A DNA stretch of 64,000 bases from Streptomyces antimycoticus (GTDB lineage Bacteria; Actinomycetota; Actinomycetes; Streptomycetales; Streptomycetaceae): NCBI RefSeq assembly GCF_005405925.1, contig NZ_BJHV01000001.1, positions 4,650,001 to 4,714,000 of the forward strand, given 5' to 3'. Both the position numbers and the translations under genes were made by a program. Under the pieces are notes generated by a model, which saw only the letters and a list, made by a program, of their open reading frames with translations, searched no databases and was not told the DNA's origin. This document shows positions 22,975-33,566 of the stretch, one piece after another; positions within the stretch are counted from its first letter, which is position 1; every line of letters begins with the position of its first letter.

Positions 22975-24396
22975 TCACTGCGGGCCGGGGCGGGACACCT
23001 GGGGCCGGTGCTCGTACCACCGCTGGTCGGCCTCCATCTGGGCCGCCAGCGAGATCAGCACGGGCTCACTGTTGGCCGGGCCGAGGAGCTGGGCGCCCAG
23101 CGGCAGCGTGCGCTCGGGGTCGGCGAACCCGGCGGGGACGTTCATCGCGGGCCACCCCAGCACATTCCACGGCCAGGCGTACGGACATGCCGCGATCATG
23201 GCCCGGTCGGTCTGCCACCCCGACAGCGCGGCCATGGCGCCGATCCGTAGCGGGGGCGTGGCCGTCGTCGGGGAGAGGACGACGTCGAAGCGCTGGAAGA
23301 TCGCGCCGACCTGGCGCCGCAGCGGCTCCTCGTACGACCGCGCCCACCGCAGCGCGGCGCCGCCCAGCAGCCGGCCGTTGCGGGCGGCGTGGCGGGTGCG
23401 GATGTCGAGCTGCAGTGGATCGGGGACGCGGCCGGACCATTCGAAGAGCCCGGCCGTGGCGCGCGGCAGAAACGAGAAGCCCACGAGCCCGTAGCGCGGC
23501 TCGGCCTCCACGACCTCATGGCCGAGGGCCGCCAGCCGCTCGGCGAGCCGGACGACCGAGGCCCGCACCAGCGGGTCCAGCCTCTTGGGGGTGCCGGTGA
23601 AGGCCGTCTTGAAGGAGAGGGCGATCCGCAGCCGCCCCGGGTCGCGGCCCACCGCGGACAGCACATCCACCGGCTCCGGGCAGTGCAGATCCCCCTCGCA
23701 GTTGCCGCTGACGGCATCCAGCAGCAGCGCCGCGTCGGCGACCGTACGGGCGAGCGGGCCGTGGCAGGTGATGCCGTTGAACGACTCGGCGTCCGGCCAG
23801 GTGGAGATCCGGCCGCGCTGGGGCTTGATGCCGATCAGGTGCGTCCAGGCGGCGGGGATGCGGACCGAGCCCGCGCCGTCGGAGCCGAGCGCGGCGGGGA
23901 CCAGACCGGCGGCGACGGCGGCCGCGGCGCCGCCGGACGATCCGCCGGGGGTGTACTCCGGGTTCCAGGGGTTGCGGGTGTCGCCGAAGGCGGGGCCCTC
24001 GGTGAACGGCCACTGGCCCAGCTCGGGGGTGTTGGTCTTGCCGACGATCACGGCCCCGGCCGCCCGCAGCCGCCGCACCGCCTCGCCGTCCTCGACCTTG
24101 GCCGGGAAGTCGCCGCAGCAGCCGAAGGCGGTGGGCTCGCCCGCCACATCCGTATCGTCCTTGACCGCGAGCGGCACCCCGAGCAGCGGCAGCCGCTCCC
24201 CCGCCGCCAGCCGCCGGTCGGCCTCGGCGGCCTCGCGCAGGGCGGCCTCGGCGCGGATGCGGCGGAAGGCGTTCAGGGTGGGCTGGGTCTCGGCGATGCG
24301 CTCGAGCGCCTGCTCGACCAGCGCATGGGAGGTCACCTCGCCTCCGGCCAGGGCACGGAGCTGCTCGCCCAGACCCTTGGGAATGACGCTGGTCAC
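22975..24396 (-). CDS. Amidase signature family hydrolase
   Basis: The 473-residue amidase has the Ser-cisSer-Lys triad visible: Lys in GVPLAVKDDTDVAG (about residue 75), the glycine/serine motif PGGSSGGAAAAVAAGL holding the cis-Ser, and the nucleophile Ser in GSDGAGSVRIPAAW. The C-terminal part YAWPWNVLGWPAMNVPAGF is typical of fatty-acid-amide or 6-aminohexanoate-cyclic-dimer-type amidases. It is probably cytoplasmic, with no signal peptide. It stands alone; the small membrane-protein gene at 24528 is divergent. Substrate unknown. Confidence 0.88.
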   Translation of the reverse strand: MTSVIPKGLGEQLRALAGGEVTSHALVEQALERIAETQPTLNAFRRIRAEAALREAAEADRRLAAGERLPLLGVPLAVKDDTDVAGEPTAFGCCGDFPAKVEDGEAVRRLRAAGAVIVGKTNTPELGQWPFTEGPAFGDTRNPWNPEYTPGGSSGGAAAAVAAGLVPAALGSDGAGSVRIPAAWTHLIGIKPQRGRISTWPDAESFNGITCHGPLARTVADAALLLDAVSGNCEGDLHCPEPVDVLSAVGRDPGRLRIALSFKTAFTGTPKRLDPLVRASVVRLAERLAALGHEVVEAEPRYGLVGFSFLPRATAGLFEWSGRVPDPLQLDIRTRHAARNGRLLGGAALRWARSYEEPLRRQVGAIFQRFDVVLSPTTATPPLRIGAMAALSGWQTDRAMIAACPYAWPWNVLGWPAMNVPAGFADPERTLPLGAQLLGPANSEPVLISLAAQMEADQRWYEHRPQVSRPGPQ

Positions 24397-24527
24397 CGTG
24401 GTCCTCCTCGGGTGAGTTCGGCCACTTCCCCTTTACCCCTGGCGGCTGCTCCGCGCACCCTGGGCAACGGTGATGACCCGTTTCATCACTTTCATCACGA
24501 TCATCGCTGAGCACAGAGGACACCCGC

Positions 24528-24674
24528 ATGACCGACATCGCGGCGCGCCGTATCGGCCTCCACTCCCGCACCGGAGGCCCCTCCGACGGCGAGGATCACC
24601 TGTTGGAGCATCTGCTCGGCTGGTCGCTCGTCGTCGTCCTCGCCTTGCTCACCACCCAGCTCGGACTGTTTTAG
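24528..24674 (+). CDS. 48-residue single-pass membrane protein, unknown function
   Basis: A short open frame has AGAGGA 7 bases before its ATG. The protein has a polar N-terminus (TDIAARRIGLHSRTGGPSDGE) and one C-terminal helix (GWSLVVVLALLTTQLGLF) ending two residues after the hydrophobic stretch. RBS, composition and clean topology argue for a real gene. It is divergent from the amidase and converges on the esterase at 24704. I do not recognise a family. Confidence 0.6.
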   Translation: MTDIAARRIGLHSRTGGPSDGEDHLLEHLLGWSLVVVLALLTTQLGLF

Positions 24675-24703
24675 GGGCGCGCGGCCTGCGCCACGACCGG
24701 GGC

Positions 24704-25879
24704 CTAGTCGGTGAATCGCACCTCCGGGTAGCGGGCCGACGGCCCGTCCAGCAGCCCCGCGTCATCGCGGTGGCGCAGCTCACGGTCGAAGAACGCCGGG
24801 ACATACGCGCGCTGTACGGCCACCGCCCGCTCCGGGTCGACCGTGCCGATCGCGTCGGTCACCACCTTCTCCGGCAGGCCGAGCCGCGCGGCGATCCGCG
24901 GCAGCATCGACGTGGCGTCAGTGTAGGTCGCATGGCCCGAACCGAGCAGCGTCAGATCGAGGCGCGGGCCCGAGCTGTGCTCCCACAGCGCGCCCCACGA
25001 CGGCACGGTGTGGTGGTCGTTTCCGTCCTTGCCCATGGTCAGCACGGGACGGTCCAGCCCGTCCGCGGCGACCGTGGAGAGAGGGCCGGGGTCCTGGTCC
25101 CCCTCGACATAGGCCAGCACCCCGTCCAGATTGACGGCCGCCGCGATCCTCCGGTCGTCCTGCATCGCCTGAAGGGCCGCGAAACCGCCCGCCGACTGCC
25201 CGAACGCACCGATGGCGGACCGGTCGAGCGGCATCGGGGCGAGCGCATCCAGCCGGTCGAGGACGAAGCGAAGATCCGCCACCCGCACGGCACAGGTCTT
25301 CCGCAGCAGTTCGACGACCGTGCCCTCGCGCTTGGCGCGTTCGTATTCCTCCGGCAGCCTGCTGGTCTCGACCCGGCCATCCGGGAACTCGACCGCCGAC
25401 CCGTCGTAGGTGTGGTCGACGCAGATCACGACATAGCCACGCGAGGCCAGCTCATCGTTGAGCGTGGTGCCCAGCGAGCGGGGGTCGCCGACGCCGGGCG
25501 AGTAGAGCAGCACCGGGCGCGCGGCGCCGCGGCGCGCCCGCGCGGGCGGGGCACCCTGGTGCGCGAAGGTGCGCGTCGCCGCCCAGTCGACGCGGCCCTG
25601 CGGCACGCCCCCGAAGTTGTTCAGCCGGTCGAAACCGGCCGCCTCGCCCGGCAGCAGCTGGGCGGCGCGCGGATACCGCTCGACGTCCCGGGCCGGATAG
25701 CGGACGCTGACCATCAGTTCGCGCGACGGCCGGGAGGCGACCCAGGGATCGGGCCGGTCCTCATCGACGAGGCGGTGGGAGACGGTGCCCACGCGGTACG
25801 GCCCGGTGGGCGCGGGCAGCGTCAGCCGCACCCGCCGCGCGGCCGGGGCGGCGACCGCCTTCGGCTGGGCCGAACCCAC
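24704..25879 (-). CDS. Alpha/beta hydrolase, platelet-activating-factor acetylhydrolase-like
   Basis: The 391-residue esterase-type hydrolase resembles PAF acetylhydrolase II and related actinomycete lipases. It shows ELMVSVRYPARDVERYP at the start of the fold, PVLLYSPGVGDPRSL (oxyanion region), the nucleophile elbow GAFGQSAGGFAAL, an Asp in VNLDGVLAYVEGD and the late His in LLGSGHATYTD. The GTG at 25879 is the only start in this frame after an upstream stop. The codons before it read PAPAALAALGVGSA, the kind of stretch expected inside a signal peptide, so the true N-terminus may be longer and disrupted here. Confidence 0.75.
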   Translation of the reverse strand: MGSAQPKAVAAPAARRVRLTLPAPTGPYRVGTVSHRLVDEDRPDPWVASRPSRELMVSVRYPARDVERYPRAAQLLPGEAAGFDRLNNFGGVPQGRVDWAATRTFAHQGAPPARARRGAARPVLLYSPGVGDPRSLGTTLNDELASRGYVVICVDHTYDGSAVEFPDGRVETSRLPEEYERAKREGTVVELLRKTCAVRVADLRFVLDRLDALAPMPLDRSAIGAFGQSAGGFAALQAMQDDRRIAAAVNLDGVLAYVEGDQDPGPLSTVAADGLDRPVLTMGKDGNDHHTVPSWGALWEHSSGPRLDLTLLGSGHATYTDATSMLPRIAARLGLPEKVVTDAIGTVDPERAVAVQRAYVPAFFDRELRHRDDAGLLDGPSARYPEVRFTD

Positions 25880-26005
25880 GCCGAGGGCGGCGAGGGCGGC
25901 GGGGGCCGGAGTCGGAAGTACGTGTGGTCATGCCGAAGAGCGTGCCGCTTCCCGGCCGTACGCCACCATCAGGCCGCCCACCGTCTCCAGGGGGGGTTGG
26001 CCCCA

Positions 26006-26082
26006 GCGCCCGTACAGGGTGACCGCGGCGCCCGTACAGGGTGAGCGCGGCGCCCATACAGGGTGACCGCCGCGCCCGTACA
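26006..26082. repeat. 22-bp tandem repeat, 3.5 copies, upstream of the B3/4 gene
   Basis: Units at 26006, 26028 and 26050 follow GCGCCCGTACAGGGTGACCG plus two bases, with single changes (GACC/GAGC, CCGT/CCAT); a half unit follows at 26072. It ends 37 bases before the start of the next gene, so it could be an iterated protein-binding site or simply slippage DNA. Confidence 0.7.
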
Positions 26083-26118
26083 TCACACTGCACCGCACCG
26101 TATGCCATAGTGGACCGC

Positions 26119-26835
26119 ATGACGAACGACGCCGCAGGCTGGCTGGACTCCGCCGCCATCGACCCCGCCGTGCACGCCCTGCGCCCCGACTACCGGGCGC
26201 TGCTCATCACCGCCGAGGGGCTGCGTCCCGGGCCGAGCGACGAGCTGAGCGAGCGGCTGCTGGCCGACGCGGAGCAGACGGCGCGGGAGCGGTTCGGGGA
26301 CGGGCCAGTGGAGGAGCATCCGCATCTGGCCGCCTGGCGCGAGGCGTTCCGCGCCTTCGCGGCGAAGCCCCAGCGCACCCGGCCCAGCGCGGAGGCCCTG
26401 CTGCGGCGCGCGCCCGCCGGGCTGCCCAGGGTGGACCGGCTGACCGACATCTACAACGCGATCTCGGTCGCGCATGTGATCCCCCTCGGCGGCGAGGACC
26501 TCGACCACTACGTGGGCGCGGCCCGGCTGGTGCGTGCCGAGGGCGACGAGACCTTCGAGACGACGGCCGGGGGCGAGCCCGTGGTGGAGCACCCGTCGCC
26601 CGGCGAGGTGGTCTGGCGCGACGAGGCGGGCGTCACCTGCCGCCGCTGGAACTGGCGCCAGTGCACCCGCACCCGGCTCACCCATGCCACTACCCGGGCG
26701 ATGTTCGTGCTGGACGCGCTGGGGCCGATGGACGATACGGCGCTGAAGGCAGCCGGCGACCAGCTGATGGAGGCCCTGACGGACACCGGCCCGGGGGTGA
26801 CGCTCGCCTCCCGGCTGGTGGGCGCGGCGGCGTAG
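26119..26835 (+). CDS. B3/4 domain protein (phenylalanyl-tRNA-synthetase beta-like editing fold)
   Basis: The 238-residue stand-alone B3/4 domain has the family pattern FRAFAAKPQRTRPSAEALLRR, LPRVDRLTDIYNAISVAHVIPLGGEDLDHY and a late VVWRDEAGVTCRRWNWRQCTRTRL. In PheRS-beta this fold hydrolyses mischarged Tyr-tRNA. Free-standing members are thought to be trans-editing or tRNA-related enzymes, but function is unproven. ATG 26119 has the sensible N-terminus; the frame extends further back into the 22-bp repeats. Confidence 0.82.
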   Translation: MTNDAAGWLDSAAIDPAVHALRPDYRALLITAEGLRPGPSDELSERLLADAEQTARERFGDGPVEEHPHLAAWREAFRAFAAKPQRTRPSAEALLRRAPAGLPRVDRLTDIYNAISVAHVIPLGGEDLDHYVGAARLVRAEGDETFETTAGGEPVVEHPSPGEVVWRDEAGVTCRRWNWRQCTRTRLTHATTRAMFVLDALGPMDDTALKAAGDQLMEALTDTGPGVTLASRLVGAAA

Positions 26836-26854
26836 CGGGGCCACTGGGCGGCGA

Positions 26855-27130
26855 GTCTTTCCCCTACCCGCCCCTTCCCGAAACCAGAGGCTCCGCCCCC
26901 GGACCCCGGCGGCCGGGACGGAGCCCCGAACACCCCAGCGCGCCGGCACGCCACGACGACGGCGCCTGAGCACTGGACCAGCCTGGCCCGGAGCCTCATT
27001 TCGGGAAGGGGCGGGTAGGGGGAAACAGCCTGCCCGCCCGTCCCCGCCCCCATGGGCCTCGCCCCCAGACCCCGGGGCGGAGCCCCACCACGCGGCGGAG
27101 CCGCATATCGACGCCGCGGGAAGGGGCAGA
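26855..27130. repeat. Dispersed intergenic repeats with a 26-bp inverted pair
   Basis: This fills the 306-base gap between the B3/4 gene and the next minus-strand gene. A 26-base tract (TTTCCCCTACCCGCCCC, then TTCCCGAAA) at 26858-26883 returns as its inverse at 26999-27025 with one inserted G. A third piece at 27090-27125 carries CGGCGGAGCCGCATATCG, the same block as at 18975 and 19178. I see no gene. The large inverted repeat (about 168 bases across) may terminate both converging transcripts. Confidence 0.65.
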
Positions 27131-27141
27131 CCCGCCGCGGG

Positions 27142-27357
27142 CTAGAACAGCGACTGCTGCCCCGGCGTCGGCGGCTCGTCCTCCCCGAAGAGCTTCGGCG
27201 GGGTGGTCAGCAGCGGCGCGATCCGCCGCGAACCGGGGCAGGAGATCAGCTCAAGGGCGGAGCGCCGCCCCGGCGGGTCATGGCGGGCGAAGCGCCCACC
27301 GACGACCGCGATCTCACGGGTGCAGACCGGGCAGGCGCGGCGGGGTGACGACGACAT
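27142..27357 (-). CDS. Small hypothetical protein with a CxxC motif
   Basis: The 71-residue protein has a basic N-terminus carrying ACPVCTREIAV (a single CxxC) and GGRFARHDPPGRR, with another Cys in LISCPGS. It is probably a small zinc-ribbon-like or nucleic-acid-associated protein widespread in Streptomyces. ATG 27357 is preferred over a longer start. It lies downstream of the mutase gene's 3' side with a gap of 108 bases. No function assigned. Confidence 0.6.
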   Translation of the reverse strand: MSSSPRRACPVCTREIAVVGGRFARHDPPGRRSALELISCPGSRRIAPLLTTPPKLFGEDEPPTPGQQSLF

Positions 27358-27465
27358 GGCTCCAGTGTCACCCAACCCCCTGACAACGGCCCCGGACCGG
27401 CCCCGGGCCCGCCCCGGACCGGCCCCGACCCCGACCCCGACCCCGGCCGCGGCCCCGCCGGCCCC

Positions 27466-29055
<1,590 letters not shown>

Positions 29056-29190
29056 GGGTCCACGCCTCCTGGTGGCTGATACCGGGCGTTCTCCCGGTAC
29101 GGGGCCTTGCTCACAGCATGCGTCGATGTTCGCCTCCTGGCAGCTTCGGGAAGCATTCAGAGCAAAAAGATCAGGGAGTGGGGGGTTCAG

Positions 29191-30090
29191 ATGCACCGGA
29201 CAGCGGTGGTCGGCACGGCGCTGGCCACGGCCACGGCGGCCGCACTGGTCGCGGGGTGCCGGGCGGGGGAAGCGACCGTGGACGGCCGGGGGCAGGAGAG
29301 ACCGCAGGCCAGGGCCAGTACGAGCGCACCCGCGCGGGAGACGCCCCGGCCGCATCGCACGTTCACGCACAAGGCCAAGCCCAAGCCCAAGCGGGTCGTG
29401 GCGCCCCCGCCGCGCACCACGAAGCCCGTCACACCGCGGCGCACCGCGCCGAGGGTGGCCCCGCCCGTGATCGCCGTCGGCACCAGCGGGGACCGGGTGC
29501 GCGAGCTCCAGGCTCGGCTGCACGCACTCGGCCTCTTCAACCGGAACCCGACGGGCTACTACGGCACGATCACGCAGGCGTCGGTCAGCGCGTACCAGCG
29601 GGGTCACGGCCTCTCGGTCACCGGCTCGGTGAGCCCGCGCACCTGGGCCTCACTGCGCTCGGCGACCAAGACGCCCACGCACGACCAGCTGTATCCGCCG
29701 ACCACTCTTCCGCTGGCCAAACCGGATCCGCGGTGCCTGACCGGCCGGGTGCTGTGCATCAGCAAAAGCAGCCGCACCCTGGCCTGGATGGTCAACGGGC
29801 GGGTGGTGTCGGCGATGGATGTGCGCTTCGGCTCGGAGTACACCCCGACCCGGGAGGGGCTGTTCCAGGTCAACTTCAAGAGCCGCGACCATGTGTCGAC
29901 GATCTACCACACCCCGATGCCGTACGCGATGTTCTTCAGCGGCGGTCAGGCGGTGCACTATTCGTCGGACTTCGCCGCCCGCGGCTACAGCGGCGCCTCG
30001 CACGGCTGCGTCAACGTCCGCGACAAGAAGAAGATCGCTGCGCTCTTCGCCAAGGTCAAGGCGGGTGACAAGGTCGTCGTCTACAAGTAA
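29191..30090 (+). CDS. L,D-transpeptidase lipoprotein with peptidoglycan-binding domain
   Basis: The 299-residue cell-wall enzyme has a lipoprotein signal with lipobox (TAAALVAGC), a Pro/Lys-rich spacer ([19 protein letters not shown]), a PG_binding_1 repeat ([21 protein letters not shown]) at about residues 90-150, and a YkuD transpeptidase domain at 185-299. The catalytic motif is [13 protein letters not shown], with Cys as nucleophile and an upstream His in AVHYSSDFA. It should form 3-3 crosslinks or attach proteins to peptidoglycan outside the membrane. The start at 29191 puts the signal at the N-terminus. Confidence 0.9.
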   Translation: MHRTAVVGTALATATAAALVAGCRAGEATVDGRGQERPQARASTSAPARETPRPHRTFTHKAKPKPKRVVAPPPRTTKPVTPRRTAPRVAPPVIAVGTSGDRVRELQARLHALGLFNRNPTGYYGTITQASVSAYQRGHGLSVTGSVSPRTWASLRSATKTPTHDQLYPPTTLPLAKPDPRCLTGRVLCISKSSRTLAWMVNGRVVSAMDVRFGSEYTPTREGLFQVNFKSRDHVSTIYHTPMPYAMFFSGGQAVHYSSDFAARGYSGASHGCVNVRDKKKIAALFAKVKAGDKVVVYK

Positions 30091-30277
30091 GGCCGCAACC
30101 GTCAATTGAGCAACCCCGACGGCGAGGACCCGGTCCGTGCGAGCGGCGCCGGTTGAGAGCGCAAAGGGCGAGCGGCGCGGGCAGAGCCGGGGAACGTGCT
30201 CTGCCCGCGCCGAATGCGCGGTGCCGTCGGTACGGGGGGAACCTCGGCTCCCGCGCGGCCGATGACCAGTCGGCCCA

Positions 30278-30305
30278 TTTCTTTCAGCGTCACCGCTGAA
30301 AAAAA
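30278..30305. terminator. Hairpin between converging transpeptidase and sigma-linked gene
   Basis: TTTCAGCG-TCAC-CGCTGAAA forms an 8-bp stem with a 4-base loop. It is flanked by an A run on the plus strand (a T run on the minus strand before the stem). Converging genes stop at 30090 and 30329, so it is in the right place. The short run on the wrong side keeps confidence moderate. Confidence 0.4.
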
Positions 30306-30328
30306 CGTCACACCTGGGTGCCGGAGTC

Positions 30329-31500
30329 TCAGTCGGCACCCGTTCCCGTAGCCGTCACCGGGTCCGTTGGCGCCGCGGAGTCACCTGCGGGCGTCGGTGT
30401 CGTGGTGGCGCTCGGCGTGCCGGTGGTGTCGCTCGGCGGAGGCGGAGGCGGAGGAGGGGGCTGGGGGACTGTGGCGTCGTCCCCGCCACCTTTTCCCGAA
30501 TCGCCACCGGAGCCGCCACCGCTGTCCGAATCGCCGCCGTCACCGGAGCCGGAGCCATCGGACCCACCGTTGCCGCCGCCGTTGTCCGAACCGCTGTCGG
30601 TGCCGTTGTCGCCGCCGCCGTTGTCCGTGCTCCCGCCGCCGTCGTCGCTGCGCGGGGTGTCCGTGCTGTCGTCGGCGAGGATCTGGGTGCAGTAGCCGTG
30701 GATGGCGGACTCGCTGCCGGCCGCCTTCGCCAGCTTCTTCAGCGACTTCTTGTCGAGGTCCGCGCCCCCCAGCTCCCCGACCAGGTAACGGGGGCAGGTA
30801 CGGAGGGCCCATCCCGGGGTGCCGTGCTCCCCCTTCGAGGAGGCGTCCCCTCCTTGCCCTTGTCGTCATCCTCCGGATCGGAGGGGACGGTTCCGCCCTG
30901 GGCGCCGTTCGACCCCACATCGCTGGCATCGTTGTCGCTCGAGCCACTGGGGCCGGGTGCCGTCGTTCCGCCGTCCTCGGAGATCTCCGGGTGGGCGGAT
31001 TCCCCGCCGGGCCCGGCGCCCGACATGCTCACCGAGGGGCCCGGAGTGTGGTGGCTCAGCCCGAACGGGGTGGGCAGCACGCCCGCCGCGGCCGCGACCG
31101 CGAAACCGCTCAGCGCACAACCGGCCACCATCGCGATCATGCTCGCCCGCAGGGGGCGGCGCAGCCGCGGCTGTCTCTCTCTGAACTTCCGGATCCGCTG
31201 CGACCGCCGGGCCACCCCCGGCTCGGCGACGGCTTCCGCTTCGGCCTCGACGGCGACCCGGGCCGCCCGGAAGGCGGCCATGGCCGCTTCCTCGCCCGGA
31301 AGCGCGGACGCGTCGGAGGGGGCCGCCGGGCGGCCCGCTCCGGCGACGGCGCTGAGCACGGCCGCCAACCGCTCCGCTTCGGCATATGACTCGTCGCCCC
31401 GGCCGTCGGGGGCCCCGGGCTGCCCCTCGACCGGTTCGCCGCGAAGCAACCGCTCCACGGCACTGTCATCCAGCCAACTGTAGCGGTGGTCTTCGGCCAT
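30329..31500 (-). CDS. Sigma-linked membrane protein (probable anti-sigma-type), frameshifted near 30847
   Basis: With one base restored this is about 390 residues. It has an acidic cytoplasmic part (EDHRYSWLDDSAVERLLRGEP), a basic segment, one transmembrane helix (ASMIAMVAGCALSGFAVAAAAGVL), then an outer region with LDKKSLKKLAKAAGSESAIHGYC and a long Gly/Ser/Asp tail ending in PPPPPPPPSDTTGTPS. The frame changes at the CCCC run 30847-30850: KGKEG in one frame, DASSKGEHGTPGWALRTCPRY in the other, and an additional base joins them. The ATG shares a base with the sigma gene's stop (TGATG), so it is the likely regulator of that sigma factor. The low-complexity tail shows no in-frame stop down to 30329. 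Confidence 0.68.
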
Positions 31501-32201
31501 CACATGTCCTTCTGCGTTGGCGCGCGTGAATCCGTCACACCAGCAGACTTCGCCACACCCGGCTTGGTTGCTCCGCCGCCGTGTGACTCACGTTGCCCCG
31601 GGATCCCCTCGAGCACCGCCGGATCGTCCCCCGCCGCCGGGCCGATCAAGTCCGCGAGCCGCCGCAGACCCCGGTGGGCGGCCGTGCGCACCGCCCCCGG
31701 CCGCTTGCCCAGCACCGCGGCCGCGCTCTTGGCGTCGAGGCCGAGGACCACCCGGAGCACCACCGCCTCGGCCTGGTCCTGGGGCAGCTGGGCGATCAGC
31801 CCGAGCGCCCGGCCGGTGCCGAGGGCCTCCATCGCCTCACCGGCGGTGTCCGCGTCGGAGGCGCGGAACTCCAGCTCCGACTCATCGCCGCCGATGGCCG
31901 GGCGACGGCCGCGCATCCGTATGTGATCCAGTGCGCGATTGCGGGCTATTCGGGCCGCCCAGCCCCGGAAACGGTCGGCGTCTCCGCTGAAGCGTTGCAG
32001 GTCGCGGGCGATCTGCAGCCATGCTTCGGAGGTGATGTCCTCCGCGTCTCCGTCACCGACCAGCGTGCGCACATAGCCGAGGAGGCGAGGGTGCACGGAC
32101 CGGTAGACGGTCCGGAAGGCGGTCTCGTCCCCTTCCTGCGCCGCGAGTACCGCGGCGGTCAGTTCCGCGTCGTCCGCCTGCACGCTCTCTTCCTGCCCCA
32201 C
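31500..32201 (-). CDS. ECF-type RNA polymerase sigma factor
   Basis: The 233-residue sigma-70 family protein has region 2 at residues 20-95 (TAFRTVYRSVHPRLLGYVRTLVGDGDAEDITSEAWLQIARDL, FRGWAARIARNRALDHIR). Region 4 is at 130-180 (LIAQLPQDQAEAVVLRVVLGLDAKSAAAVLGKRPGAVRTAAHRGLRRL). A disordered C-terminal tail follows. GTG 32201 is used; GTG 32183, preceded by GGAAGAG, is an equally good start. It is translationally coupled to the membrane protein downstream, the usual sigma/anti-sigma layout. Confidence 0.88.
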   Translation of the reverse strand: MGQEESVQADDAELTAAVLAAQEGDETAFRTVYRSVHPRLLGYVRTLVGDGDAEDITSEAWLQIARDLQRFSGDADRFRGWAARIARNRALDHIRMRGRRPAIGGDESELEFRASDADTAGEAMEALGTGRALGLIAQLPQDQAEAVVLRVVLGLDAKSAAAVLGKRPGAVRTAAHRGLRRLADLIGPAAGDDPAVLEGIPGQRESHGGGATKPGVAKSAGVTDSRAPTQKDM

Positions 32202-32243
32202 TCGGAGAATCCGTGGTCCAGTCGATTCCGGCGTAGCCGCGGG

Positions 32244-33287
32244 CTAGCCCTGCCCGTAGGGCGGGTACTGCTGACCGGGCTGGCCGGGTGGCGGGGTCGG
32301 TGGCATCTGGGGGGCACCGTACGAGCCGGGCCCGGGGGCCGGGGCGCCGTACGGGTTCGGCGCCGGCATGCCGTACGGCGCCGGGCCGCCCATCTGCGGG
32401 GGCAGCGAGGCGCGCTGCTCCTGCATCGCGGTGATCTGCCGGACCAGCAGCAGCGCGAGGACCGCCGCGGCCATGAAGATCACGATCGCGAACATATCGA
32501 AGGCCAGGATGGAGTGCAGGCTCTCGATGTCGCTCTTGGCCTCGGAGGGGGAGGGGGCGTAGCCGTCGCCCTCCACCTTGCCCCGCAGCAGGTTGTAGCG
32601 GATGCCGCCGATGGCGTTGGTGATCAGCGCGACGATCCAGGTGACCCACCAGCCGTTGAGCAGACCGCGGCTGACCGCGTGCGGCCCCTGCGGGGAGCTG
32701 GCGCGCCAGATGTCGTTGGCGATCTGCTTGGGGAACCAGAAGTTGACGACGGGGGTGAACCACGAACCGGCCGCCCAGCCGCTGCTGAAGCGGTGCTGGC
32801 CGGGCGCGAAGACCTCGGCGTTCAGCCGCAGCCGCCGGAACCAGATCACCCAGACCACGGCGATCGCGACGGTGAGCAGCGAGTAGATGACCTGTGCGGT
32901 GGTGAACAGGTCATCGGCGTCGTCGAGGTCCTGCTCGGTGATCGAGACGGACTTGCCCTCGACCGCGTCCAGCATGTCCCCGATCACGCTGTACTGGCCG
33001 GAACGCCCCACGAAGAGGAAGATGAGCGCCGGCAGCGCCACGCCGAACAGCGCGACGAGCGTGGTGGAAAGCCCGCGCCGCAGATCGACCCCGCCGGCCG
33101 GCATGCCCATGGGCGGGGCGGCCGGGTAGCCGCCGGGTGTCGGCGGCATCTGCGCCATCTGCGGCGGAACGGACGGCTGCTGCGGCGGCGCGGAGGGCTG
33201 CTGCAGCTGCTGCTGGTACGTCCCGCATGCGGCACAGCGCCCGTCGGGGCCGACAGCGACAGCGCGGCAGTTCCCACACGGATACAT
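32244..33287 (-). CDS. DUF4328 membrane protein with N-terminal zinc ribbon
   Basis: The 347-residue membrane protein begins with a zinc ribbon (YPCGNCRAVAVGPDGRCAACG, two CxxC pairs), a Gln/Pro-rich linker, then a DUF4328 unit with about five helices. The first is at residues 75-93 (STTLVALFGVALPALIFLFVG), the signature segment is WAAGSWFTPVVNFWFPKQIANDIWRAS, and the last is FAIVIFMAAAVLALLLV. A Gly/Pro/Tyr-rich tail (PYGMPAPNPYGAPAPGPG) follows. Function unknown; DUF4328 proteins are common in actinomycetes. It lies upstream of the sigma gene by 42 bases and may share its transcript. Confidence 0.88.
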   Translation of the reverse strand: MYPCGNCRAVAVGPDGRCAACGTYQQQLQQPSAPPQQPSVPPQMAQMPPTPGGYPAAPPMGMPAGGVDLRRGLSTTLVALFGVALPALIFLFVGRSGQYSVIGDMLDAVEGKSVSITEQDLDDADDLFTTAQVIYSLLTVAIAVVWVIWFRRLRLNAEVFAPGQHRFSSGWAAGSWFTPVVNFWFPKQIANDIWRASSPQGPHAVSRGLLNGWWVTWIVALITNAIGGIRYNLLRGKVEGDGYAPSPSEAKSDIESLHSILAFDMFAIVIFMAAAVLALLLVRQITAMQEQRASLPPQMGGPAPYGMPAPNPYGAPAPGPGSYGAPQMPPTPPPGQPGQQYPPYGQG

Positions 33288-33522
33288 GGTCTTTTGAGTC
33301 CCCCTGGGAACGTGACCCGCTGCGGGCCACGCGAGAAAATGAAGCCTCTGACCGCGCCCAGAGCGCGGACCTGCACGTTACGGGCATCCGACCGGTCAAG
33401 TCCAGAGCGGAACGGACCCTGGACGCGGGGTGAAGTCCCCGGTTTCGTGCAAGGGGAGGTGTGACGCAATCGAGGCGTGCGACGCTGTAAGGGGTGCGAG
33501 CCTTTGACGGCTCTCCCTGATC

Positions 33523-33566
33523 GACGGTCGGGGCCTCTCCTGTGGGGGGTGGCGGCCCCGACCGTC
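33523..33566 (+). terminator. Rho-independent-like terminator, plus strand
   Basis: Perfect 13-base arms (GACGGTCGGGGCC and GGCCCCGACCGTC) have an 18-base loop and a CTTCTTTT tract on the plus strand. No plus-strand gene is visible upstream in the 318-base gap 33288-33605, which otherwise holds only the leader of the DUF4328 gene. It may end a small RNA or serve the minus-strand hexosaminidase leaderless side as a barrier. Confidence 0.7.

Noticed and set aside
30318..30695. A plus-strand Pro/Ser-rich frame
   Set aside because: It mirrors the low-complexity Gly/Ser/Asp tail of the sigma-linked membrane protein on the other strand.
33440..33491. A nine-codon leader peptide before the terminator at 33523
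   Set aside because: The frame (after AGGGGAGG) is too short to judge, and no plus-strand gene follows for it to attenuate.
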